Shown here piece after piece: positions 10,600 to 20,289 of a stretch of 64,000 nt of DNA. The position numbers and the translations under genes were made by a program. This stretch comes from Geodermatophilus sp. YIM 151500 (GTDB lineage: Bacteria; Actinomycetota; Actinomycetes; Mycobacteriales; Geodermatophilaceae), in contig NZ_JAOVZT010000007.1 of NCBI RefSeq assembly GCF_025716945.1, positions 147,522-211,521 of the forward strand, in the 5' to 3' direction. The notes beneath the pieces are model-generated. The model saw nothing but the letters and a program-made list of their open reading frames with translations. It had not been told where the DNA came from and did not search any database. Within the stretch, counting starts at the first letter, position 1, and each line of letters opens with the position of its first letter.

Positions 10600-12101
10600 A
10601 CCTGCTGGCCGCGGCCGTACCGCTGACGCCGCTCGCGGCGGCCGACCAGCCCACGCTGGAGGACTTCGGCACCGACGTCTGGTGGATCGTGCTGATCAAG
10701 ATCCTCGGTGTCTTCGTCCTGCTGGTGCTGATGACGCTGTTCGCCATCGTCTTCGAGCGCAAGGTCGTGGCCCGGATGCAGCAGCGGATCGGCCCCAACC
10801 GGGTCGGCCCGCGCGGCTACCTGCAGAGCCTCGCCGACGGGCTGAAGCTGGCGTTCAAGGAAGACATCATGCCGGCGCTGGCCGACAAGCCGGTCTACTT
10901 CCTGGCTCCGGTGATCTCGGCCATCCCGGCCTTCGTGGCCTTCTCGGTGATCCCGCTGGGCCCGACGGTCAGCATCTTCGGCCAGCGCACGCCGCTGCAG
11001 CTCACCGACGCCCCCATCGGGGTGCTCGTCGTGCTGGCCATGTCGGCGATGGGGGTCTACGGCATCGTGCTGGCCGGCTGGGCGTCCGGCTCGACCTACC
11101 CGCTGCTCGGGGGGCTGCGCAGCGCCGCGCAGATGGTCAGCTACGAGATCGCGATGGGCCTGTCGATCGTCGCGGTCTTCCTCTACGCCGGGTCGATCTC
11201 GACGTCGGAGATCGTGGCCGCGCAGGCCGACGGCAACCAGCTGTCGTTCTTCGGTCTGGAGTTCACCGGCCCCAGCTGGTTCATCGTGCTGCTGCCGGTC
11301 TCCTTCGTCATCTACGCCATCGCCGTCGTGGGCGAGACCAACCGCGCGCCCTTCGACCTGCCCGAGGCGGAGAGCGAGCTGGTCGGCGGGTTCCACACCG
11401 AGTACACGTCGCTGAAGTTCGCGCTGTTCTTCCTCGCCGAGTACATCAACATGGTCACCGTCTCCGCCCTGGCCGCGACGCTGTTCCTCGGCGGCTGGCG
11501 GGCCCCGTGGCCGCTGTCGCTCTGGGACGGCGCCAACTCCGGCTGGTGGCCGCTGCTGTGGTTCTTCCTCAAGGTCGTCGCCGCGCTGTTCGTCTTCATC
11601 TGGCTGCGCGGCACCCTGCCCCGGCTGCGCTACGACCAGTTCATGCGCTTCGGCTGGAAGGTGCTCGTCCCCACCGCGCTGGTGTGGATCATCGCCGTCG
11701 CCACCATGCGCACCGTGGCCCGCGAGGCGGACCTGACCACCGGTCAGGTGGCGCTGTTCGTCGGCGTCCCGCTGGCGCTGGTCATCCTGGTCGGCCTCGC
11801 GGCGGTGAGCCGGGCGGCCAACCGCGCCACGAGGCTGGCCGCCCTCGAGGCGGCCGCCGGCTCCAACCACCCGACCGAGCCCGAGCCCGAGGTGCTGCCC
11901 GCGACCGGGCCGCGCCGCCGTCCCACCGGCGGCCCGAGCCGGTCCGAGGGCGGCTTCCCCGTCCCGCCGCTGGACCTGAAGGTGCCCCCCTCGCCACGCC
12001 TGCGCGCCCGTGAGCCGGTGGCGCCGGACGGCGCCGTCGTGGCCACCGGACGACGCGGCAGCACCGCCACCGCCACCGAGGAGGACGGCGATGACCGATA
12101 A
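10596..12101 (+). CDS. nuoH: NADH-quinone oxidoreductase subunit H
   Basis: A 501-residue membrane subunit joining the peripheral and membrane arms and forming the quinone entry channel. Eight or so hydrophobic helices, the [19 protein letters not shown] segment and the [15 protein letters not shown] loop are diagnostic. A hydrophilic tail of about 100 residues (Pro, Arg, Gly-rich) extends past the last helix, longer than in E. coli (325 residues in all). It overlaps nuoG by 4 bp and nuoI by 11 bp. Confidence 0.96.
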   Translation: MNLLAAAVPLTPLAAADQPTLEDFGTDVWWIVLIKILGVFVLLVLMTLFAIVFERKVVARMQQRIGPNRVGPRGYLQSLADGLKLAFKEDIMPALADKPVYFLAPVISAIPAFVAFSVIPLGPTVSIFGQRTPLQLTDAPIGVLVVLAMSAMGVYGIVLAGWASGSTYPLLGGLRSAAQMVSYEIAMGLSIVAVFLYAGSISTSEIVAAQADGNQLSFFGLEFTGPSWFIVLLPVSFVIYAIAVVGETNRAPFDLPEAESELVGGFHTEYTSLKFALFFLAEYINMVTVSALAATLFLGGWRAPWPLSLWDGANSGWWPLLWFFLKVVAALFVFIWLRGTLPRLRYDQFMRFGWKVLVPTALVWIIAVATMRTVAREADLTTGQVALFVGVPLALVILVGLAAVSRAANRATRLAALEAAAGSNHPTEPEPEVLPATGPRRRPTGGPSRSEGGFPVPPLDLKVPPSPRLRAREPVAPDGAVVATGRRGSTATATEEDGDDR

Positions 12102-12729
12102 CAACGACCAGGGCGCGACGGTCGCCCGGCGGTCCGGGGGCGAGGTCGAGCGCTCTCCCGGCCGCGACCGCCGCCCGGCCGTCCGCGACAGCGTCATCCC
12201 CGCGCCCGGGCAGGGCTTCGGCGTCACCTTCGCGCAGATCTTCCGCAAGGTGACCACCGAGCAGTACCCGTTCGAGCCGAAGGTGACCAAGCCGCGCTAC
12301 CACGGCCGGCACGTGCTCAACCGGCACCCCGACGGGCTGGAGAAGTGCGTCGGCTGCGAGCTGTGCGCCTGGGCCTGCCCGGCCGACGCCATCTACGTCG
12401 AGGGCGGGGACAACACCGAGGACGAGCGCTGGTCGCCCGGCGAGCGGTACGGCCGCGTCTACCAGATCAACTACCTGCGCTGCATCTTCTGCGGCCTGTG
12501 CATCGAGGCCTGCCCGACCCGCTCGCTGACGATGAGCAACGACTTCGAGCTGGCCGACGACAACCGGCGGGACCTGATCTACACCAAGGAGCAGCTGATG
12601 GCCCCGCTGCTGCCCGGCATGGAGGCCCCGCCGCACCCGATGCGGCTCGGGGACGACGAGAAGGACTACTACGTGCGGACGCCGGAAGCCGGCTCGCCCG
12701 CCGAACCCGTGGTGGGGGAGAAGGTATGA
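12091..12729 (+). CDS. nuoI: NADH-quinone oxidoreductase subunit I
   Basis: A 212-residue ferredoxin-like subunit with two [4Fe-4S] clusters (N6a, N6b). Ligands are C86, C89, C92, C96 ([12 protein letters not shown]) and C131, C134, C137, C141 ([12 protein letters not shown]). The first 40 residues are a charged extension. ATG at 12091 lies inside the end of nuoH, preceded by GAGGAGG, which decides the start. The stop overlaps nuoJ. Confidence 0.97.
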   Translation: MTDNNDQGATVARRSGGEVERSPGRDRRPAVRDSVIPAPGQGFGVTFAQIFRKVTTEQYPFEPKVTKPRYHGRHVLNRHPDGLEKCVGCELCAWACPADAIYVEGGDNTEDERWSPGERYGRVYQINYLRCIFCGLCIEACPTRSLTMSNDFELADDNRRDLIYTKEQLMAPLLPGMEAPPHPMRLGDDEKDYYVRTPEAGSPAEPVVGEKV

Positions 12730-13598
12730 CCCCGCTCGCGGGCCTGACCCCGCTCGCCGCCGCGGCGGACACCTCCGTCCGGCTCGGCGGGGGCGAGACG
12801 GTCGCCTTCTGGGTCCTCGGCCCGGTCGCCCTCGCCGGTGCCCTGGGCATGGTGTTCAGCCGCAACGCCGTCCACTCGGCGCTGTGGCTGGTGCTCACCA
12901 TGCTGTCGCTGGGCGTCTTCTACGTCATCCAGGACGCGCCCTTCCTCGGCGCGGTGCAGGTGATCGTCTACACCGGCGCGATCATGATCCTCTTCCTGTT
13001 CGTGCTCATGCTCGTCGGCCGCGACTCGTCGGACTCCGTCGTCGAGTCGCTGCGCGGGCAGCGGGTCGCCGCCACCGTGCTCGGCGTCGGCTTCGCCGCG
13101 CTGGTCGGTGCGGGCATCGCCCGGGCCACCGAGGGCCTGGGGGTGGTCGGTCTCGAGGAGGTGCAGGGCCAGAACGGCAACATCCCGGCGGTCGCCGAGC
13201 TGCTGTTCACCCGGTACCTGCTGGCCTTCGAGGTGACCAGCGCGCTGCTGATCACCGCGGCCGTCGGCGCGATGGTGCTGGCGCACGTCGAGCGCGAGCC
13301 CGGCAGCCGCCGGACGCAGAAGGAGCTGTCGAAGGCGCGTTTCCTCACCGAGCGGCCCTCGACGCTGCCCGGCCCGGGCGTGTACGCGCGCGCCAACTCA
13401 GTGGCCGCCCCGGCCCTGCTGCCCGACGGGCGGCCGTCGGTGGACAGCTTCGCCACCGGCATCGAGCCCCAGCCGGTCGAGCAGATGCCCCGGCCGACCG
13501 GCCGTGCGCAGCTCGGCCAGCCCGACGCCTCGCTGGGCACGCTCGACCCCGAGCGCGTCGACGGCGGCCCGGTCGACCAGGCGGAGGACCGGCGGTGA
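12726..13598 (+). CDS. nuoJ: NADH-quinone oxidoreductase subunit J
   Basis: A 290-residue membrane subunit with five hydrophobic helices in the first 190 residues, including the conserved [21 protein letters not shown] pi-bulge helix region. The last 100 residues are hydrophilic and Pro/Arg-rich, a tail that E. coli NuoJ (184 residues) lacks. It overlaps nuoI and nuoK by 4 bp each. Confidence 0.95.
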   Translation: MTPLAGLTPLAAAADTSVRLGGGETVAFWVLGPVALAGALGMVFSRNAVHSALWLVLTMLSLGVFYVIQDAPFLGAVQVIVYTGAIMILFLFVLMLVGRDSSDSVVESLRGQRVAATVLGVGFAALVGAGIARATEGLGVVGLEEVQGQNGNIPAVAELLFTRYLLAFEVTSALLITAAVGAMVLAHVEREPGSRRTQKELSKARFLTERPSTLPGPGVYARANSVAAPALLPDGRPSVDSFATGIEPQPVEQMPRPTGRAQLGQPDASLGTLDPERVDGGPVDQAEDRR

Positions 13599-13894
13599 CG
13601 CTCACCTGGTACCTGGTGCTGGCGGCCATCCTCTTCACCATCGGCGCGGCCGGGGTGCTCGTCCGGCGCAACGCGATCGTCGTGTTCATGTGCGTCGAGC
13701 TGATGCTCAACTCGGTGAACCTGACGCTGGTCACCTTCGCGCGGGCCACCGGCACCCTCGACGGCCAGGTCATGGCGTTCTTCGTCATGGTCGTCGCCGC
13801 GGCCGAGGTGGTCGTCGGTCTGGCGATCATCATGTCGATCTACCGCACCCGCCGGTCGGCCTCGGTCGACGACGCCAACCTGCTCAAGTACTGA
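13595..13894 (+). CDS. nuoK: NADH-quinone oxidoreductase subunit K
   Basis: A 99-residue three-helix subunit of the antiporter-like membrane arm. The conserved acidic residue in [14 protein letters not shown] and the second in [12 protein letters not shown] are present. GTG at 13595 overlaps the nuoJ stop and gives the family's usual length. Confidence 0.96.
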   Translation: MTLTWYLVLAAILFTIGAAGVLVRRNAIVVFMCVELMLNSVNLTLVTFARATGTLDGQVMAFFVMVVAAAEVVVGLAIIMSIYRTRRSASVDDANLLKY

Positions 13895-13968
13895 CCCGCC
13901 AGCCGACCGCTGGACGACCCCCGTGACGGAGACCCCCGTGCCCGACCCCGCCGTGCCCGAGACCCGCC

Positions 13969-15876
13969 GTGGCTGAGGCCGCGCCCGCCGAGGGGCTCGC
14001 CGCCGCCGCCTGGCTGCTGATCGCCCTGCCGATGGCCGGCGCCGCCGTCCTGCTGCTCGCCGGCCGGCGGGCCGATCGCTGGGGGCACCTGCTCGGCTGC
14101 GCCACCGTCCTCGCGGCCTTCCTGCTCGGGGTCCTGATCACCGTCGACGTCGCCGGGCTGCCCGAGCGGTCGGCCGCGGTGGAGCTGTTCACGTTCATCG
14201 CCACCGGATCGCTCGACGTCCGCGCCGGGCTGCTGGTCGATCCGCTGTCGCTGGCCTTCGTGCTGCTGATCACCGGCGTGGGCTCGCTGATCCACGTCTA
14301 CTCGGTCGGCTACATGGCGCACGACCCGGGACGCCGCCGGTTCTTCGGCTACCTCAACCTCTTCGTCGCCGCGATGCTGCTGCTCGTCCTGGGCGACAGC
14401 TTCGTCGCGCTCTACGTCGGCTGGGAGGGCGTCGGCCTGGCGTCCTACCTGCTCATCGCCTTCTGGTACCGCCGCCCGGCCGCGGCCACGGCCGCCAAGA
14501 AGGCGTTCATCATGAACCGGGTCGGCGACGTCGGCCTGGCGCTGGCGATCTTCGTGATGTTCGCCCAGCTGGGCACCACGTCCTTCGAGGGGGTCTTCGG
14601 CTCGGTCGAGGCGCTGGCCGGCGGCACCCTCACCGCCCTCGGCCTGCTGCTGCTGCTCGGCGCCTGCGGGAAGTCCGGGCAGTTCCCGCTGCAGTCCTGG
14701 CTGCCCGACGCGATGGAGGGCCCCACCCCGGTCTCCGCGCTGATCCACGCGGCGACGATGGTCACCGCCGGGGTCTACCTGATCGCCCGGGCGGCGCCCA
14801 TCTACGACCAGACGCCGACGGCGCGGGCCGCCGTCCTGGCGGTCGGGGCGCTCACCCTGATGATCGGCGCCATCGCCGGCTGCGCCTACGACGACATCAA
14901 GAAGGTGCTGGCCTGGTCGACGGTCAGCCAGATCGGCTACATGTTCCTGGCCGTCGGCCTCGGCCCGGTCGGTTACGCCGCGGGGCTGGCCCACCTGCTC
15001 ACCCACGGCTTCTTCAAGGCCGGCCTGTTCCTCGGCGCCGGATCGGTGATGCACGCGATGGGCGACCAGGTCGACATGCGCCGCTTCGGCGGGCTGGCCC
15101 GCAAGGTGCCGATCACCTTCGTCACCTTCGGCCTGGGCTACCTGGCCCTCATCGGGTTCCCGTTCCTGTCGGGCTACTTCACGAAGGACGCGATCATCGA
15201 GGCCGCGCTGGACCGCGGCGACACCTGGGGGCTGGTGCTGGGCGGGGTGGCGATCCTCGGCGCCGGGCTGACCGCGTTCTACATGACCCGGCTCATGCTG
15301 CTGACGTTCGCCGGGAAGGCGCGGTGGACCGACGACCAGCACCCGCACGAGTCCCCGCCGGTGATGACCGTGCCGATGATCCTGCTGGCGGTCGGGTCGG
15401 TCGGCGCGGGCTTCGTGCTCGTCTCGGTCGCCCCGCTGGCCGACTGGCTGGAGCCGGTGTTCGGCGAGCCGGCCGAGCCCGAGCACGTGATCGCCCCGGC
15501 CCTGGTCGCCGCCGTGGTCACCGCGGTCGCCGCGGCGGGGGTGGTCGCGGCCTGGCTGTTCGTCGGCCGCCGCGAGGTGCCGCTCACCGCTCCGGCGCGG
15601 GTGTCGCCGGTGACCCGGGCGGCGCGCAACGCGCTGTACGCCGACACGGTCAACGAGTCGCTGTTCATGCGTCCCGGGCAGTGGCTGACCCGGGCGCTGG
15701 TGTGGGTCGACAACCGCGGTGTCGACGGCGCCGTCAACGGACTGGCCGCCGCGTTCGGCGGGTCGTCGTCCCGGCTCGGCCGCGCGCAGACCGGCTTCGT
15801 GCGCACCTACGCGCTCGGCATGCTGGGCGGCGCCGTCGTCGTCGCGGGCGCGCTGCTGGCGGTGACCGCCGGGTGA
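13969..15876 (+). CDS. nuoL: NADH-quinone oxidoreductase subunit L
   Basis: A 635-residue antiporter-like proton-pumping subunit at the end of the membrane arm. Key residues sit in YVGWEGVGLASYLLI (helix 5 Glu), ACGKSGQFPLQSWLPDAMEGPTPVSALIHAATMV (helix 7-8 Lys and the broken-helix Pro) and LLTHGFFKAGLFLGAGS. The C-terminus forms the lateral helix and last transmembrane helix. GTG at 13969 is chosen; the 74-nt gap after nuoK contains several other GTGs in other frames. Confidence 0.95.
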   Translation: MAEAAPAEGLAAAAWLLIALPMAGAAVLLLAGRRADRWGHLLGCATVLAAFLLGVLITVDVAGLPERSAAVELFTFIATGSLDVRAGLLVDPLSLAFVLLITGVGSLIHVYSVGYMAHDPGRRRFFGYLNLFVAAMLLLVLGDSFVALYVGWEGVGLASYLLIAFWYRRPAAATAAKKAFIMNRVGDVGLALAIFVMFAQLGTTSFEGVFGSVEALAGGTLTALGLLLLLGACGKSGQFPLQSWLPDAMEGPTPVSALIHAATMVTAGVYLIARAAPIYDQTPTARAAVLAVGALTLMIGAIAGCAYDDIKKVLAWSTVSQIGYMFLAVGLGPVGYAAGLAHLLTHGFFKAGLFLGAGSVMHAMGDQVDMRRFGGLARKVPITFVTFGLGYLALIGFPFLSGYFTKDAIIEAALDRGDTWGLVLGGVAILGAGLTAFYMTRLMLLTFAGKARWTDDQHPHESPPVMTVPMILLAVGSVGAGFVLVSVAPLADWLEPVFGEPAEPEHVIAPALVAAVVTAVAAAGVVAAWLFVGRREVPLTAPARVSPVTRAARNALYADTVNESLFMRPGQWLTRALVWVDNRGVDGAVNGLAAAFGGSSSRLGRAQTGFVRTYALGMLGGAVVVAGALLAVTAG

Positions 15877-15919
15877 ACCGAGAACTGCTCCCCAGGACCG
15901 ACGGAGAGGTGCGCCGACG

Positions 15920-17647
15920 GTGAGTGCGTCCCTGTACCTGGTCGCCATGATCGCGGTGCCCGCGGTCGGCGCGGCCGTCACCGCCGCGCTGCCCGGCGCG
16001 CCCGAGGGTCGCGACGAGCGCGCCAAGCGGCTGGCCCTGGGCACCAGCCTGGTGGTCCTGGTGCTCGCCGTGCTGGCCGCGCTGGCCTTCGACCCCGGCG
16101 GCGACCGCTTCCAACTGACGTCGTCGGTGTCCTGGATCCCCGACTTCGGGGTCTCCTTCGCCCTCGGCGTCGACGGCATCGCCCTGGTGATGCTGCTGCT
16201 CATCGGCGTCCTGGTGCCGGTGGTGGTGCTGGCCTCGTGGCGCGACACCGCCCCCGGCGAGCGCTCGATGCGCACGTTCTTCGCCTGGCTGCTGCTGCTC
16301 GAGTCGATGATGGTCGGGGTCTTCGCCGCGACGGACGTGTTCCTCTTCTACGTCTTCTTCGAGGCGATGCTCGTCCCGATGTACTTCCTGATCGGCAGCT
16401 TCGGCGGGCCGCGCCGGCAGTACGCCGCGGTGAAGTTCTTCCTGTACAGCCTGGTCGGCGGGCTGGTGATGCTCGCCGCGGTCATCGGCCTGTACGTGGT
16501 CAGCAGCAGCTCCCTCGGCGAGGGCACCTTCGCCTTCGACGCCCTGCGCTCGATCGAGATCGACCCGGGTGTGCAGAAGCTGCTGTTCCTCGGCTTCTTC
16601 GTCGCCTTCGCCATCAAGGCGCCGCTCGTGCCGTTCCACACCTGGCTGCCCGATTCCGGTGCCGAGGCGCCCATCGGTGGCGCGGTGCTGCTGGTCGGCG
16701 TGCTGGACAAGGTGGGCACCTTCGGGTTCCTGCGCTACTGCCTGCCGCTGTTCCCCGACGCGTCCCGCGACTTCGCGCCGTGGGTGCTGGCGCTCGCCGT
16801 GGCGGGCATCCTCTACGCCGCGCTGCTGGCCATGGGCCAGAGCGACATGAAGCGGTTGGTGTCCTACACGTCGATCTCGCACTTCGGGTTCATCGCGCTG
16901 GGCATCTTCGCGTTCAGCACCGAGGCGGCCACCGGCGCGGTGCTGTACATGGTCAACCACGGCATCGCCACCGGGCTGCTGTTCCTCGTCGTCGGCATGC
17001 TCATCGCCCGGGGCGGGTCGCGGCGCATCGCCGACTACGGCGGCGTCGCGAGCCGGGCACCGCTGCTGGCCGGCGCCTTCCTCGTCGCCGGCCTGGCGTC
17101 GCTGGCCCTGCCGGGCACCAACAGCTTCGTCAGCGAGTTCCTGGTGCTCATCGGCTCGTTCCCGACGCGGCCGGTGTTCACCGTCCTGGCGACCGTCGGC
17201 ATCATCCTGGCCGCTCTCTACATCCTGCTGATGTACCAGCGCACGATGCACGGCCCGCCCCGCGGCGTCCTGGTGGGCGCCGACGACACCACCGGCGGGC
17301 ACGGTGCGCCCGACCGGGAGGACGCCGCGGCGGAGGCGGTGCCCGCGGCCGAGGCGGCGCCCGCGTCGGAGACGGTGCCCGCGTCGGCTGCGGAGGCCGG
17401 CGCGGCGACGGCGACCGCCACCGCGACCGAGGCCGCCCCGCGCGCCGGGTCGCTGCGCGTCCGCGACCTCGACCGGCGCGAGCTCGCGGTCGTCACGCCG
17501 CTGATCGCGCTGATCCTCGCGCTCGGCTTCTACCCGCAGCCCGTGCTGGACCTGATCGAGCCGGCCGTCGCCGCGACCATGTCCGACGTCGGCGCCGATC
17601 CTGCCGGCACCGCACCCGACACCGACCCGACCGGGGGGACCGACTGA
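15920..17647 (+). CDS. nuoM: NADH-quinone oxidoreductase subunit M with Ala-rich insertion
   Basis: A 575-residue antiporter-like subunit. Conserved pumping segments include FYVFFEAMLVPMYFLIG, the Lys of IKAPLVPFHTWLPDSGAEAP and MKRLVSYTSISHFGFI. Between the penultimate and last helices (residues about 455-515) is an insertion of Ala, Glu, Thr and Ser repeats absent from E. coli NuoM; it is probably a disordered surface loop. GTG at 15920 has GGAGAGG upstream. Its stop overlaps nuoN (TGATG). Confidence 0.95.
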   Translation: MSASLYLVAMIAVPAVGAAVTAALPGAPEGRDERAKRLALGTSLVVLVLAVLAALAFDPGGDRFQLTSSVSWIPDFGVSFALGVDGIALVMLLLIGVLVPVVVLASWRDTAPGERSMRTFFAWLLLLESMMVGVFAATDVFLFYVFFEAMLVPMYFLIGSFGGPRRQYAAVKFFLYSLVGGLVMLAAVIGLYVVSSSSLGEGTFAFDALRSIEIDPGVQKLLFLGFFVAFAIKAPLVPFHTWLPDSGAEAPIGGAVLLVGVLDKVGTFGFLRYCLPLFPDASRDFAPWVLALAVAGILYAALLAMGQSDMKRLVSYTSISHFGFIALGIFAFSTEAATGAVLYMVNHGIATGLLFLVVGMLIARGGSRRIADYGGVASRAPLLAGAFLVAGLASLALPGTNSFVSEFLVLIGSFPTRPVFTVLATVGIILAALYILLMYQRTMHGPPRGVLVGADDTTGGHGAPDREDAAAEAVPAAEAAPASETVPASAAEAGAATATATATEAAPRAGSLRVRDLDRRELAVVTPLIALILALGFYPQPVLDLIEPAVAATMSDVGADPAGTAPDTDPTGGTD

Positions 17648-19197
17648 TGGGCGACATCACCGCCCCCGACCTCTCGCTGGCCGCCCTCGCCCCGCTGCTG
17701 TTCGTCTTCGGCGCCGCCTGCGTCGGCGTGCTGGTCGAGGCGTTCGGCCCGCGGGGCAACCGGCAGCCGGTGCAGCTCGCCGTCGCCCTCGTCGGCACCC
17801 TGGGCGGGCTGGTCAGCGTCCTGCTGCTGGCCGGCCGCGGCGAGGTCACCGCCGGCGGAGCGCTCGCGGTCGACGGCGCCGCGCTGTTCCTGCAGGCCGT
17901 GATCGCCGGGCTCGGCGCGCTGTCGATCCTGCTGTTCGCCGAGCGGGCGCTGGACCCGGCCCGGTCGGCGTTCGTCACCTCCGCGGCCGTCCCGGTGGGC
18001 AGCCCGCGCGACCGCGAGCAGGCCATGTCACCGCGGGTGCAGACCGAGGTCTACCCGTTGGCCACCTTCGCCATCGGCGGCATGATGCTGTTCGCCGCGA
18101 GCAACGACCTGCTCATCATGTTCGTCGCGCTCGAGGTGCTCAGCCTTCCGCTGTACCTGATCAGCGGGATGGCGCGGCGACGGCGGCTGCTGTCGCAGGA
18201 GGCGGCGGTCAAGTACTTCCTCCTCGGCGCCTTCGCGTCGGGCTTCTTCCTCTACGGCCTGGCCCTCGTCTACGGCGCCACCGGCAGCATCCGGTTGTCC
18301 GACGTCCGCGCCTACGCCGCCGTCGGCGGTGCCGACGTGCTGCTGGTTCTGGGCCTGGCGCTGCTCGTCGTCGGACTGATGTTCAAGGCCAGCGTCGCCC
18401 CGTTCCACACCTGGACGCCGGACGTCTACCAGGGCGCCCCGACACCGGTCACCGCGTTCATGGCCGCCTGCACCAAGGTCGCCGCCTTCGCCGCCGTGCT
18501 GCGGCTGCTCTACGTCGCCTTCGGCACCAGCGAGTGGACCTGGCGGCCGCTGGTCTACGGCATCGCCATCGTGTCGATGGTCGTCGGCGCCGTCCTCGGG
18601 CTCACCCAGACCGACCTCAAGCGGATGCTCGCCTACTCCTCCATCGCGCACGCCGGGTTCCTGCTCGTCGGTGTCATCGCGCTCGGCGCCGGCAGCGACG
18701 GCGGCGGCTCCGGGCTGTCGTCGACGATGTTCTACCTGCTCGCCTACGGCCTCACCACGCTCGGCGCGTTCGCGGTGCTCACCCTGGTCCGCGACGGCGA
18801 CGGGGAGGCCACGCACCTGTCGCAGTGGGCCGGCCTGGCCCAGCGCTCGCCGCTCACCGCAGCGATCATGGGCATCTTCCTGCTCGCCCTCGCCGGCATC
18901 CCGCTCACCAGCGGCTTCACCGGCAAGTTCGCCGTGTTCCGAGCCGCGATCGAGGACGGCGCCTGGCCGCTGGTCCTGGTCGCGGTGCTGGCCAGCGCGG
19001 TCGCGGCGTTCTTCTACGTCCGGGTCATCGTGCTCATGTACTTCTCCGCACCCGCGGAGGAGGGCCCGACCGTCGGCGTCCCGGGGCTGCCCACGACCAT
19101 CGCGCTCGCCGTGACCGTGACCGCCACGCTGGTGCTCGGCGTCGCGCCCGGGCCGGTGCTCGACCTGGCCCAGCGGGCGGCTATCTTCGTCGGTTGA
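17647..19197 (+). CDS. nuoN: NADH-quinone oxidoreductase subunit N
   Basis: A 516-residue antiporter-like subunit, the last of the operon. Diagnostic segments are FVALEVLSLPLYLISGMARR, KYFLLGAFASGFFLYG, the Lys of FKASVAPFHTWTPDVYQGAPTP and LKRMLAYSSIAHAGF. ATG at 17647 overlaps the nuoM stop, and its own TGA overlaps the ATG of the polyprenyl synthase, which suggests co-translation of that gene with complex I. Confidence 0.95.
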   Translation: MGDITAPDLSLAALAPLLFVFGAACVGVLVEAFGPRGNRQPVQLAVALVGTLGGLVSVLLLAGRGEVTAGGALAVDGAALFLQAVIAGLGALSILLFAERALDPARSAFVTSAAVPVGSPRDREQAMSPRVQTEVYPLATFAIGGMMLFAASNDLLIMFVALEVLSLPLYLISGMARRRRLLSQEAAVKYFLLGAFASGFFLYGLALVYGATGSIRLSDVRAYAAVGGADVLLVLGLALLVVGLMFKASVAPFHTWTPDVYQGAPTPVTAFMAACTKVAAFAAVLRLLYVAFGTSEWTWRPLVYGIAIVSMVVGAVLGLTQTDLKRMLAYSSIAHAGFLLVGVIALGAGSDGGGSGLSSTMFYLLAYGLTTLGAFAVLTLVRDGDGEATHLSQWAGLAQRSPLTAAIMGIFLLALAGIPLTSGFTGKFAVFRAAIEDGAWPLVLVAVLASAVAAFFYVRVIVLMYFSAPAEEGPTVGVPGLPTTIALAVTVTATLVLGVAPGPVLDLAQRAAIFVG

Positions 19198-20252
19198 TGA
19201 CCGGAGCCCGCGCCGCAGTCGGCAGCACGCCTCCCGACGCCTGGCACCGGGGCTCCACCCCGGCGTCGACGATCGGGCCGTGGCTGCCCGACGGCGCGCT
19301 CGGCGACGCGCTCGCCGACGGCCTGGCGGCCGTCGAGGCGGCGCTCGCGGCCGCCGTCGACAACGACCACCCGTTCGTCCGCGAGGCCGCCGGGCACCTC
19401 ATGGCCGCGGGCGGCAAGCGGTTCCGCCCGCTGCTGGCGCTGCTCGCCGCCCAGCTCGGCGACCCGGCCGCTCCCGAGGTGGTCCGCGCCGCCGTGGTGT
19501 GCGAGCTCACCCACCTGGCCACGCTCTACCACGACGACGTCATGGACGAGGCCACCGTGCGGCGGGGGGCGCCCAGCGCCAACAGCCGGTGGAGCAACAG
19601 CGTCGCGATCCTGACCGGCGACCTGCTGTTCGCCCGCGCGTCCGACCTGCTGGCCGACCTGGGCCCGGAAGCGGTGCGCATCCAGGCGCGGACCTTCGAG
19701 CGGCTGGTGACCGGGCAGATCCGGGAGACCGTGGGCGCCGCTCCGGGCGACGACCCGGTGGCCCACTACCTCGACGTGCTCGCCGACAAGACCGGCTCGC
19801 TCGTGGCGACGTCCGCCCGCTTCGGCGCGGCCTTCGCGGGGGTGCCCGCGCCGCTGGTGGCCGAGCTGACCGCGTTCGGCGAGGAGGTCGGCGTGGCCTT
19901 CCAGCTGTCCGACGACCTGCTCGACATCGTCAGCGCCGACGGCTCCTCCGGCAAGGAGCCCGGCACCGACCTGCGCGAGGGCATCGCCACGCTGCCCGTG
20001 CTGTTCGCGCTGGCCGGCGACGACCCGGCGGAGGCGCGGCTGCGCGAGCTGGTGTCCCGGCCGGTCACCGACGACGCCGAGCACGCCGAGGCGCTGTCGC
20101 TGCTGCGCGCGTCGACCGCGCTCGTCCGCGCCACCGGGGTGCTGCGCGCCTACGCCGACCGGGCGCAGGCACGGCTGGAGGCCGTGCCGCCCGGCGACGT
20201 CCGCGACGCGTTCACCGCCCTCTGCGACTACGTGGTCACCCGCAGCAGCTGA
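19197..20252 (+). CDS. trans-polyprenyl diphosphate synthase
   Basis: A 351-residue all-trans isoprenyl diphosphate synthase. The first Asp-rich motif is DDVMD (113-117) followed by RRG, and the second is DDLLD (239-243); the GGKRFRPLL motif for isopentenyl diphosphate binding is upstream. Small residues before the first DDxxD are expected in long-chain synthases of the hepta- to nonaprenyl class. Placement after nuoN with an overlapping TGATG suggests it makes the menaquinone tail. Exact chain length cannot be read from the sequence. Confidence 0.9.
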   Translation: MTGARAAVGSTPPDAWHRGSTPASTIGPWLPDGALGDALADGLAAVEAALAAAVDNDHPFVREAAGHLMAAGGKRFRPLLALLAAQLGDPAAPEVVRAAVVCELTHLATLYHDDVMDEATVRRGAPSANSRWSNSVAILTGDLLFARASDLLADLGPEAVRIQARTFERLVTGQIRETVGAAPGDDPVAHYLDVLADKTGSLVATSARFGAAFAGVPAPLVAELTAFGEEVGVAFQLSDDLLDIVSADGSSGKEPGTDLREGIATLPVLFALAGDDPAEARLRELVSRPVTDDAEHAEALSLLRASTALVRATGVLRAYADRAQARLEAVPPGDVRDAFTALCDYVVTRSS

Positions 20253-20289
20253 CCGCGACGGCGGCCGGGACGGCGGGGATGCTGGGGGC

